DNA of 64,000 nt from Haladaptatus caseinilyticus (GTDB lineage: Archaea > Halobacteriota > Halobacteria > Halobacteriales > Haladaptataceae), in contig NZ_CP111042.1 in NCBI RefSeq assembly GCF_026248685.1, positions 1 through 64,000 on the forward strand, in the 5' to 3' direction. Each line of letters opens with the position of its first letter. Position 1 is the stretch's first letter. Below the pieces are notes generated by a model. The model had not been told where the DNA came from, ran no database searches, and saw only the letters and a program-made list of their open reading frames with translations. The translations under genes were made by a program, and so were the position numbers. Shown one piece after another: positions 8,032-15,467 of the stretch.

Positions 8032-8789
8032 GTGATTCGATGGTCAATCTCCGACCGCCTGTCTGTCTGAAACCGAGCTTTCGAGAAATCCAAATCGGAA
8101 ACGGATAAGACGTATTAAGTTCACTTGCCGCTTAGACATTTCAGATTGTGGTTGACTATTGACTACTGTGTATTCGTGTCCCTTTCGGACGTGATGTGGA
8201 TCTGGCCATACTACTCTCCAGGTAGGTCGTCTAGGATTGGTAGCTGAAGTTTCGCATTCGCGTCAAGATCCGGCCTTGCTGGTTGGGACTAGAACGTTCA
8301 GAGTTGTCTTCTGCCACCGCCATTATCGCTGAATTAAGGGTGAAAACATGGATTGGCGTGAGTCGCGCTAAGGTATTAGCGAAGATAAACAGTCTAATAC
8401 TATGAGCCTAATTGCGTAGACTGTCGGGATTTACCTTGGTTCATCGCCGCTCCCCGACAAAGCTCGTGATGGTTTGACTGCCATTTCACGTAGTTCCCAT
8501 TCCCCCCTTTGCAAACGAGAGGTGTATTAAATATCGATACTATTGCCGCCATCAAAATAGCCATGACCTTTGGTACCATGAGATGCACTGTCGAGTAGTG
8601 CAACGGAGATCATCACTCGACGAAAACGTGGTTTCGAAGAAATTCATCTAACTCTCCACGTTTTGTCACTCATTGTCGATCAGAGTCCAACGACAACGGC
8701 TTTCCCGACCCACTGGTACGGTTCTTCGGGCGATGGCTCCCCATAGATTCCATCCAACAATCTCGAATCATTGTCGTTCATCCATTCTG

Positions 8790-9295
8790 CTGAAGAAGAC
8801 GAGATCGGTAGCTGGGTTATGCACGGCGAATGGGTGCGGACGATTATACCGTTGTAATAGAGTGGGATTCGCGAGAGTGATCCCCTCTGTTTCGCAGAAA
8901 ACGACGCATTCCACCGTAACCCACCGATTACTACCACCATGTGTCACCTGCAACGCGGTGTGAATTTCGTGCGGTGGTGTGGTTCGAAAGGGGGTTCTAC
9001 GAACCCTCGTGATTACAACGCTAAAATCAGCACCCTTCGTTTCTTCCCGCGTTGGTTTCGTCAACTCGCATCCACCCCGCGAGGTCGGGATGGGTGAACG
9101 TGACTTCGGTGTGATGCTCACCAACGCCCATCGCGTCGTCGATCGCAACGTTCGAGATGTCTTGTAGCTCACGCCCGGCACACGTTCAGCCATCTCCTCC
9201 ATCACCCGATAGCCGTCGTCTGTGTACGCACAGCCGTAGTGAGTCACACGAAATTCACACTGTGGTCTGTTATCGCTCCACTCAGACTCTGAGAT
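8790..9295 (-). pseudogene. Frameshifted remnant of an unidentified haloarchaeal gene
   Basis: On the minus strand a coding-like segment reads CEFRVTHYGCAYTDDGYRV, then MEEMAERVPG. After a shift of frame near 9165 it continues as ELQDISNVAIDDAMGVGEHH and VTFTHPDLAGWMRVDETN, ending at a stop. A further segment (about 8800-8960) encodes VTHGGSNRWVTVECVVFCET and YNRPHPFAVHN, matched by a second remnant at 28217-28351. The pieces look like one decayed gene or two neighbouring ones; I do not recognise the family. Confidence 0.4.
8851..8957. repeat. Dispersed ~105-bp repeat, copy A
   Basis: Matches 28246-28351 in direct orientation at roughly 80% identity by eye, including the identical run GTTTCGCAGAAAA and the ACCACCATGTGTCACC word near its right end. 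The similarity is partly kept in translation on the minus strand, so the repeat is probably a fragment of a once-coding element. Confidence 0.6.
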
Positions 9296-9417
9296 TGATT
9301 CTTATTCATTTGGGCTGAATTGGAGGAGCTCACCTGCATTTTTGTGGTACAATTGCTTATTACAGGGTCGATAGTAAGCCGAACTCTTATTGTGTTGGAT
9401 GGGCAAAAGCAATAGCC

Positions 9418-9567
9418 ATGTCACTCTCCACTGCTGTGCGGCGGTGGTTAACTGATGAGGATGTCCTCGTCTATGAGTGCCGTCATTGTGGAACGACACT
9501 AGAGGCCACCGACCAGCGGTGTCCAACCTGTGGATCGACCGAAAGCATCGAATTTGACGTTTCGTAG
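9418..9567 (+). CDS. Small zinc-ribbon protein
   Basis: A 49-residue protein too short for ordinary gene calling. Residues 1-20 are MSLSTAVRRWLTDEDVLVYE. Then come CRHCGTTLEATDQRCPTCGS, two CxxC knuckles 12 residues apart that form a rubredoxin-like zinc ribbon. Haloarchaea encode many such single-ribbon microproteins that probably mediate protein or nucleic acid contacts; the role of this one is unknown. The frame is clean, starts at the ATG at 9418 and ends at TAG. The neighbouring sequence is decayed, so this is a rare intact gene in the stretch. Confidence 0.75.
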   Translation: MSLSTAVRRWLTDEDVLVYECRHCGTTLEATDQRCPTCGSTESIEFDVS

Positions 9568-9733
9568 TCGAATTTCAGTACAATTCGTTCCAAACTGCTT
9601 ACAGTAGTCAGATATAAAGTAATCTCGTAGACGCGTTCTTTGACGGAGCGATTAGTCTGCTTGGAGAGCGATTGTTTCATCTAGTACAGTATGAAACGGC
9701 AGCGTTTTCTATGAAATAGTAGTTACTCGAAGC

Positions 9734-9943
9734 GTGACTGATGCCAGTTGGTTTCGCGATGCAACAGAAATTGTACTGCCGATTGGCGTGCTGGATGAGT
9801 ATCGTGACGAGCTTGAATGCCAATTCATGATTCCTGTGGTCAACAAGCAGGACACAACTCATCTGATTGGTAGTCCCGTCGTTATCCCCGAAGTACGTGA
9901 CTGGCTCGTCTCGAAGAAGATCGTTGCTCCAAAATCTGAATGA
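9734..9943 (+). CDS. Small conserved-looking protein of unknown function
   Basis: A 69-residue acidic protein starting at GTG. It alternates strands and helices: SWFRDATEIVLPIGVLDEYR, ECQFMIPVVNKQD, HLIGSPVVIPEVRDWLVSKK. No catalytic motif or membrane segment is seen. The composition is protein-like and the frame is uninterrupted, but I do not recognise the family. It may cooperate with the zinc-ribbon gene 170 bp upstream, which runs in the same direction. Confidence 0.5.
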   Translation: MTDASWFRDATEIVLPIGVLDEYRDELECQFMIPVVNKQDTTHLIGSPVVIPEVRDWLVSKKIVAPKSE

Positions 9944-9972
9944 GGATAGATGTCTTATTCTCCGTTTGCTTC

Positions 9973-10224
9973 TCAGTGCCTACGTGGACGTGAATCCAAT
10001 CGTCCCGTGTGAAAGTAGATCGCTCGTTTCTGTTCGGGAAGCTGCGTGTTGGTCTCCACATCATGTTGGGTGGTACAGCGGCGGGGATACTCTGCGAAAA
10101 AGTCGAACGGAGTCCCCGGAAAGGGATCGTCCCACCGGAATTCCTGCTCAATCACGATTTGTTGGTCATACAGTTTCCCACAGAGGGGACACTAAACCGT
10201 GTGGTGTCGGTCTCGGCATAGCAT
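9973..10224 (-). pseudogene. Zinc-knuckle protein remnant with an in-frame stop
   Basis: The minus strand encodes CPLCGKLYDQQIVIEQEFRW, then DDPFPGTPFDFFAEYPRRC, typical of a CxxC-containing haloarchaeal protein. An in-frame TAG lies immediately before the first cysteine. Ten codons further upstream an ATG (10224) opens the same frame (MLCRDRHHTV, stop). Reading through the stop would give one continuous protein of about 83 residues, so a nonsense mutation is the simplest explanation. The downstream part could still start at internal GTG/ATG codons. Confidence 0.4.
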
Positions 10225-10227
10225 AGT

Positions 10228-10599
10228 TTAGTCGGCTTTGGCAAGGATTGGTTTGATGGCGCTCGTCACCTCCTCAAATTGCATCATCGTCAATGAATCA
10301 GTCGTGAGATAGAGTCCACTCTCGTCAGCGATCACACGCACGAGATAGCCATTGTCGAAGTCTCTAAGTGTAAAGTTGTACTCACCCAGTTCAGACCAGT
10401 TGTACGTTCGTTGGTGGTCGAATCCTCTGCGCTCGGTTTCAACGAAGCCGAGTTTGTCTCCGCGTTCAAGTTCATCCCGGAGATACAAGTGTTCGGCTTC
10501 GTCTGGCGTGAAGTACGTTAGACTGCGCAGTTCGTCGCCAATCTGTGCCCGGCACGCCCGAACCAACTTCTCGGTAGTGGCATCAGCAAGCGTGCTCAT
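10228..10599 (-). CDS. Conserved haloarchaeal protein of unknown function
   Basis: A 123-residue soluble protein. The N-terminal half is helical (ATTEKLVRACRAQIGDELRS), followed by TYFTPDEAEHLYLRDELERG. The C-terminal half is beta-rich (YNFTLRDFDNGYLVRVIADE, SGLYLTTDSLTMMQFEEVTS), suggestive of a small sensor or roadblock-like fold, though this is not certain. I recall close relatives as a widespread haloarchaeal hypothetical family, often near signalling genes. The ATG at 10599 (MSTLADATTEK) is chosen over 10653, whose extra 18 residues look unrelated. Confidence 0.75.
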   Translation of the reverse strand: MSTLADATTEKLVRACRAQIGDELRSLTYFTPDEAEHLYLRDELERGDKLGFVETERRGFDHQRTYNWSELGEYNFTLRDFDNGYLVRVIADESGLYLTTDSLTMMQFEEVTSAIKPILAKAD

Positions 10600-10715
10600 G
10601 AGAGAGACTAGCCACGCGCGCTGGAAAATATGTTTTGGCAAGCCACTCTTCAATTACCATCTCAACGTGAGAACTCTCGCCTTCCAGAGTAGGGGAGAAG
10701 GCCAGGTAATTGCTT

Positions 10716-11294
10716 CTAATCGTCGGTAGAATGGAGCTCTGGCGGTGTTTCTGGAATCGTGTTCTGTGTATACCAATAGTGGGTAGCTGACAGCATCCCG
10801 AAAGCCGTTAGCACGCCGAGGATCGCTACAAACCAGGAAAGAACGGTCACTGGATAGAAATGCCCCCAGATCCCCATGAAAAGGAGTATACTCCCCAGTG
10901 TGAGTCCACAATAATAGCGGTTCCATGGAAGCATTGGCCTGGTGAACACATTCAGATAGTCGTCAAACACTCGTATGCGGCTTGTCGGCTGGATTTCTCC
11001 GGTTTCTGGGTTGTAGTCGATGATTCCAGCGTTGGCGAGTGCCGGAATGTGGGTCTGATACAGCGAAATATAGACCCGTTTTCGCTGTTCACTGAGGAGA
11101 GCTGTTGGTGTCGTATTGTATTCCCAGGCAGCGACGTGGTTGGTCACATCGGCAAAGTCGACACGACAATTTTCTCGTCGCAGATAGTGAACTGCATATC
11201 GTCGTCGCATGCTGTTCAATAACTCGAACACCTGATCCCGGGATAGTTCAGCTCGATTCATTGAATCGTTCAGCTGTTCAGTGACTGCCTTCAT
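10716..11294 (-). CDS. Membrane-anchored DUF7344-type winged-helix protein
   Basis: A 192-residue protein. Residues about 17-110 form a DUF7344-like winged helix: SRDQVFELLNSMRRRYAVHY, VDFADVTNHVAAWEYNTTP, then RKRVYISLYQTHIPALANAG as the recognition region and IIDYNPETGEIQPT as the wing. Two hydrophobic segments follow at about 123-145 (YYCGLTLGSILLFMGIWGHF) and 149-170 (VLSWFVAILGVLTAFGML). It is probably a transcription regulator tethered to the membrane, a frequent haloarchaeal design. No partner gene is clear. Confidence 0.85.
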   Translation of the reverse strand: MKAVTEQLNDSMNRAELSRDQVFELLNSMRRRYAVHYLRRENCRVDFADVTNHVAAWEYNTTPTALLSEQRKRVYISLYQTHIPALANAGIIDYNPETGEIQPTSRIRVFDDYLNVFTRPMLPWNRYYCGLTLGSILLFMGIWGHFYPVTVLSWFVAILGVLTAFGMLSATHYWYTQNTIPETPPELHSTDD

Positions 11295-11842
11295 GTCTCC
11301 CTCCTTGGTGACCGATAATCGAGTACAACGAGACAGAGGCTATCATTCTATCAGGCTAGTTTCTCTTCTTCGGCTTTGTTATCTTGCTGCTGTTTCTGGT
11401 TAGCAGCTCTCTACAGTCACTGACCTTAGAGTAGAAATCTCTCCATTCTTGAGAGGGCGTTTGAACAGTAGTTTTAGTCAAAGCAACACCAGTTGATGAG
11501 GGCTTCGCCGATTGAAGGTACTCGATACCTACTCGAAGGAATTTCCTGTTTGAAATAATGGGCCGCCTACTTCCATTCAGGCATACGAATTAGTGTTAAT
11601 TTGAGATTTTTCTGACTATTCTTCCTGATTTTGGTGGTATCATTCACATTCTCGTTTATAGACTCTCTCTATAGGATCTATGGTGGAGTCATGAAGTACT
11701 AGATGCCGGTTACAACATCCCAAAAGAGGATTTCACCAAATCGTTTTGTTGTGGATTGTGCTTTCTGTTGGAACACAAGCCAAAAAGCGTACGATATCAC
11801 GCTGGGAACCAAGAACCTAGTAGAACACTGGAAGTGATTCAG
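11295..11842. other. Intergenic stretch, no gene seen
   Basis: About 550 bp between divergent genes with no frame that reads as protein and no convincing repeat. It presumably carries promoters for the flanking genes. Confidence 0.4.
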
Positions 11843-12016
11843 ATGGCTGGACGAATCAAACGCATCGCACAGGGGATCGACGGGATCACCAAAGCGGTCT
11901 GGGACGAATCGGGAGTGTTTATGAAAATCGTTATTTTGGTGATTCTGATAATGACAGCTGCTGCAATCCCCGTTATTCCGATTGCAATCATTGCCAGATA
12001 CATCGCAAACCGGTAA
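11843..12016 (+). CDS. Small single-span membrane protein
   Basis: A 57-residue protein with a basic, amphipathic start (MAGRIKRIAQGIDGITKAVW) and one long hydrophobic stretch (about 28-52, IVILVILIMTAAAIPVIPIA). The ATG at 11843 fits; the frame upstream to 11756 is not protein-like. Its role is unknown. It converges on the glycosyltransferase gene. Confidence 0.5.
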   Translation: MAGRIKRIAQGIDGITKAVWDESGVFMKIVILVILIMTAAAIPVIPIAIIARYIANR

Positions 12017-12037
12017 CCAGCTCCAGACAGTGGTGGT

Positions 12038-13015
12038 TTATCGCGAAGGAGGTGTCTGATAGACATCTGGCGAACTGGAACGAGATGTCGACAGAACGGT
12101 CTTGTAGACCTGTTGGAGGCGGTCCCCCATCTGCGACCGGCTTACCGCGCGCGCAGCGTGGCGCCCGTTTGATTTTCGAGGGGTGGCCAACACATCGACG
12201 AGCCCATTCACCAGCTCAGTGTCCGTCTCACAGACGACTGAAGGCGACACACCGGTGACGCGGTCACGGATATCGCCGACATCCACCGCAACGACTGGCA
12301 AATTGCAGGCGAGGGCCTCTTTCACCGAATTTGGCGACCCCTCCCACTGTGAGGTCAATAAGAGGACGTCGGCTGCGTTCATATACAACGGTATTCGTGC
12401 ATGCGGCTCATCAAACACTGTGTGGAGGGTGATCGGCCGGTTAAGACAATCTTGTGCAGCGTCTACTACTCGTTTGGCGCGCGGATAATTTTTCACTGTA
12501 TGTGAAGGTGAGTAGGGAAAGAGGACATGCAAATGGGTTGGATCCCAGCCAACAGCTGCTTGAGAATCGGGTTGTGGTATGGGCCGAAACTGCTTGATGT
12601 CGACGCCATGCGGGACAACATAGCAATCCTGGTCAAGTTCCGCTACCATTGCGGTGGACATGACAATGACGGCGTCACACCAGCGTGCACAGAGCTTACT
12701 AAGCCAGCCATAGGGACCGAATAGATCCGATCCCCATAGTGAGAGAACGACTGGGAGTTGTGATTGGGCGAGGGCGAACGGGGCTGTCAATCCATAGTTG
12801 GCGTGGAGGAGGTCGTATGACGCAGAAGACTCCCTGAGGACTCGGGGGAAATACCGTAGGTAATCTACTACTGATCGACTCCCGTCCGTGTTTTCGTGTG
12901 TATGGCTACCTGGTGGTGTGAGTGTTGTGCATTGGATTCCATTTTCCTCAAGAGTGCGAATTTGATGGCGGTAGAAGCTGTCGTTCGCACCAGTCACTAA
13001 CTGCAAGACCTTCAT
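12038..13015 (-). CDS. Glycosyltransferase, GT4-like family
   Basis: A 325-residue GT-B-fold sugar transferase. The N-terminal domain carries LLHANYGLTAPFAL and LSLWGSDLFGPYG, an acceptor-side pattern of GT4 enzymes. VVPHGVDIKQFRP (about 132-144) is the linker. The C-terminal domain has DVLLLTSQWEGSPNSVKEAL followed by ACNLPVVAVDVGD, containing the E-x7-E nucleotide-sugar motif. It is probably cytoplasmic and acts on cell-surface glycans or glycolipids; donor and acceptor cannot be read from the sequence. It is slightly shorter than the usual 350-400 residues and stands alone, with no polysaccharide cluster around it. Its C-terminal tail is Ser-rich and irregular. Confidence 0.85.
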   Translation of the reverse strand: MKVLQLVTGANDSFYRHQIRTLEENGIQCTTLTPPGSHTHENTDGSRSVVDYLRYFPRVLRESSASYDLLHANYGLTAPFALAQSQLPVVLSLWGSDLFGPYGWLSKLCARWCDAVIVMSTAMVAELDQDCYVVPHGVDIKQFRPIPQPDSQAAVGWDPTHLHVLFPYSPSHTVKNYPRAKRVVDAAQDCLNRPITLHTVFDEPHARIPLYMNAADVLLLTSQWEGSPNSVKEALACNLPVVAVDVGDIRDRVTGVSPSVVCETDTELVNGLVDVLATPRKSNGRHAARAVSRSQMGDRLQQVYKTVLSTSRSSSPDVYQTPPSR

Positions 13016-13225
13016 TTGTAGACAGTGTCCTTTACCTTGCAGATGTGATCACCGGGTGACTCGGCCATAGTCGCCACACTTCGGTTGGACGTTTTGTTCT
13101 ACCGCCCTTAGCACTGCTAGTGTGAGTATACTCCGAATCCCGTATTGTCTCTCTTCCCACCTTTCAGGTATATCGACACGCCGACGCTCTCCCTCCTCGA
13201 CAGGAGGTGCAGGATTGTTAGGGGA

Positions 13226-13414
13226 TTAGTTTGGTTGTGCACTCGAGCTAGCTGTTGCTGTCGACTTCGAGTTGAGTACTCCCGCACGGTGGGTGCCATT
13301 TTCTTGGATGAATCCGTCCGTAAGCTCTTCTTCTGGAACAGTCACTGTATAGGTGCCATTCTGTTCCTCGATGCGTTCGCTGAACAAGCAGAGTAATTCA
13401 TCGGGAATCTCCTT
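13226..13414 (-). pseudogene. TRAM-domain-like small protein lacking a start codon
   Basis: The minus strand encodes EIPDELLCLFSERIEEQNGT, then YTVTVPEEELTDGFIQENGT and a short variable tail ending at 13226. It resembles small haloarchaeal TRAM-domain (RNA-binding) proteins, which typically begin Met-Glu-Ile. Here the expected start codon reads AAG, and a stop lies just upstream, so translation could begin only at an internal codon. Probably inactivated. The 13016-13225 stretch downstream shows nothing recognisable. Confidence 0.45.
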
Positions 13415-13574
13415 GCTCTATTTCGGACGCTACAGTGGTATATGCGTGCCCGTCTGAGTGAACCACTTACTTCCGGGTCCTTGACGGGTGAGTAGTCGGG
13501 AGTTATCGAGGTGACCAGTATGCTCGGGTGTGGTCGTTCGTCGCTGTTGAGTAAGTAGTGTCTTGTCAGGATAC

Positions 13575-13713
13575 TTAACAACCGAGTCTCTCCTTTGTCG
13601 TAGGCAGATTACCGAATATCTCGAGTGTTTCGTGGATGCCTATACGCCGCCCACCAAATGCTGTCTCGGTCTCGTCATCCTTAATCACATAATCGCCGTA
13701 CCGCAATTTAGTC
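13575..13713 (-). pseudogene. Short coding-like fragment, unidentified
   Basis: About 45 codons (LRYGDYVIKDDETETAFGGR, then RIGIHETLEIFGNLPTTKER) have protein-like composition, ending at a TAA. There is no ATG upstream, and a stop lies shortly before. It looks like the 3' end of a lost gene. From 13730 to 14212 I see no gene, only AT-rich sequence. Confidence 0.3.
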
Positions 13714-14212
13714 GATAATGGTTAGTTGAGCAAATCTAGATTCCGTTTATATTCCTTTTGCCAAAATCATTTAGCCACTTTGGGTTCTCGTTACTACATG
13801 AGTGCTCGGTAGCTTGGCTTTGGCCAGCTCACTGGTCGATATCATATCGTAGGACACCGAGCTACCGTGCACTCTTAGGAAAGAGAGGTGGTGAACTGAT
13901 AATTCTCCACATTTCTCTCTTTCCCTCCTTCGTTGGCCAGCTCTGCGTCTGTTTTCATCGCCAGAAATGGGTTTCCAGAAACACCGGTCAATTTCGTCTC
14001 AACAGTTGGACGCAGAACTAGGCCCAAAGCTTCGACTATCTGATTGCTAGAGTGATAAGGCAGTCCTCTCACGATTCGTCTTTGGTGAGCCGGCTATCTG
14101 TTGTGTAATATTTCTCCGTTTCCTGAACAGTAATGAAGGGAATTGATATTTGATTAATATCATTTATGGCAACAAGAATTAAACCCGCGAAAGACGTAGG
14201 ATAGCAATCACC

Positions 14213-14500
14213 ATGATCGATGGTCTTGAGAAAGAAGTCGAGATGCTCACACGGCATCTCGACGTTATGCAGTTAGTAATTGAACACGAGCCGTTTGGCA
14301 TTGTGAAAATATCGAATGAAACTGGGTATCCGCATCATAAGGTGCGCTACTCATTGCGAGTGCTTGAAGAAGAGAATTTAATTGAGCCGACCGATGAAGG
14401 GGCAATCACCACTGATCAGACAAGCAATTTCGTTGACGATCTCGAAAACAAAATTGACGATATTCAGGATACTCTTGAAGGAACGAAAATTGAGAAATAA
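14213..14500 (+). CDS. Predicted winged-helix transcriptional regulator
   Basis: A 95-residue protein. After a leucine-rich helix (EKEVEMLTRHLDVMQLVIEH), residues about 27-65 form a winged helix: GIVKISNETGYPHHKVRYSL with RVLEEENLIEPTDEGAITT as the wing. The C-terminal 25 residues are a probable coiled coil (DDLENKIDDIQDTLEG) for dimerisation. This compact design is conserved in haloarchaea. The start at ATG 14213 follows an AT-rich promoter region. Its target is not evident. Confidence 0.85.
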   Translation: MIDGLEKEVEMLTRHLDVMQLVIEHEPFGIVKISNETGYPHHKVRYSLRVLEEENLIEPTDEGAITTDQTSNFVDDLENKIDDIQDTLEGTKIEK

Positions 14501-14651
14501 GAAAAACCATCGGGAAAGTGTGACCATGAGTAGATTTCAACTTATAAATAGGATTACGACACTGTCGGTCTCGTCCGGATATTAATCCCCCTTTCGACCA
14601 CAGCGAATAGCAACCGGACTCATCGTGCTTTCAGACATAAAAGGAGTTCAA

Positions 14652-15371
14652 TCAAGGGATTAACTGCTTTACTGGTTCGGTCCCACCGAAATATCGTTGA
14701 CCGGATTCACTCAATATCAAATTCTCCACCTTTTTGAGATGTTCCCATGCCGTTGTTGGATGAACGTCCATAGCTTCACCGAGGTCATCCATGGTGATGT
14801 CCGAATTGGACTCATAGTAACCCAATGAGTACGCAGTTTCAAATGCCTCCTGTTGACGAGATGTGAGCCGGGTCAATATTGCAGTTGAATTCATAGATGG
14901 ATTATCTGAAATAGTTCCCATGTTAATGCACTTGCGCAAATCAAGGTCATTATCGAGCGTTCCAATTTTCTCGATTAGTTTATAGAGTGATTCTTTTTGT
15001 TCGATGTACACTCCCCAATGTTCGATACCCCGCTGAACACTAACGGTGCTGTCTCGGTAACAGCCATGCGATCCGAGGAGGTTTAGGATACTTGGATTGT
15101 CGCTGTTGTACTCAATCTCGCTCGTGAAATAAGCTTGTTGAGAATTCTCGTCAGAAATCCGTCGAAATGACTTAACGAACTCATGATCTCGGAAAATACT
15201 CTCGAATAGATCGATTTGTGTTTTTTCTCCTCGGAGACAGATGAGTCGCTTTGCGCGATGACCACTGATCTCAGCTTTTGATAGGTTCTGTACATTAACT
15301 TCTGGAACGTCTGCACTCGTATCGGAAATCGGGCATCCAAAGTGACGAATTGCTAGTAGTGCTTCCCACAT
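14652..15371 (-). CDS. Bacterio-opsin-activator-type HTH_10 regulator
   Basis: A 239-residue regulator divergent from the peptide importer operon. The N-terminal about 170 residues form the usual haloarchaeal ligand or interaction domain. The C-terminus is the HTH_10 domain: LTSRQQEAFETAYSLGYYE, then DITMDDLGEAMDVHPTTAWE and HLKKVENLI. Position suggests it controls the dpp operon. The spacer of 96 bp contains a perfect 14-bp palindrome (15417-15430) that could be its operator. Confidence 0.85.
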   Translation of the reverse strand: MWEALLAIRHFGCPISDTSADVPEVNVQNLSKAEISGHRAKRLICLRGEKTQIDLFESIFRDHEFVKSFRRISDENSQQAYFTSEIEYNSDNPSILNLLGSHGCYRDSTVSVQRGIEHWGVYIEQKESLYKLIEKIGTLDNDLDLRKCINMGTISDNPSMNSTAILTRLTSRQQEAFETAYSLGYYESNSDITMDDLGEAMDVHPTTAWEHLKKVENLILSESGQRYFGGTEPVKQLIP

Positions 15372-15416
15372 GTATCTATATGTGCATTCATTTAATTATC
15401 ACTCTTGTCCAGGTAT

Positions 15417-15430
15417 CCCAATATATTGGG
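15417..15430. promoter_or_regulatory. Perfect palindrome CCCAATATATTGGG in the divergent dpp promoter
   Basis: A 14-bp perfect dyad whose AATATATT core can also act as a TATA box, centred about 44 bp before the dppA start codon. An operator overlapping the TATA box would allow repression of the importer, with the divergent HTH_10 regulator as the natural candidate. Confidence 0.5.
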
Positions 15431-15467
15431 GTCAAAAGCTTTTCAATAATAATTGTAGTGTATACCC

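Larger units (their letters stand above)
7843..9417. other. Decayed region without an intact gene
   Basis: No intact gene is seen. 8009-8031 is a GTTAGTAT-type inverted repeat. Around 8170-8270 the minus strand reads LDANAKLQLPILDDLPGE then stop, resembling the end of the 52-residue protein at 43482; this is weak. 8790-9295 holds a frameshifted gene remnant, listed separately. The remaining sequence (8280-8780) gives only broken frames. Confidence 0.5.

Noticed and set aside
8400-8603. Minus-strand 67-codon frame
   Set aside because: No domain-like pattern and surrounded by decayed sequence; likely chance.
13758-14021. Plus-strand 87-codon frame before the small winged-helix gene
   Set aside because: High Cys/Trp/Phe content, no start signal, and no similarity to haloarchaeal proteins.
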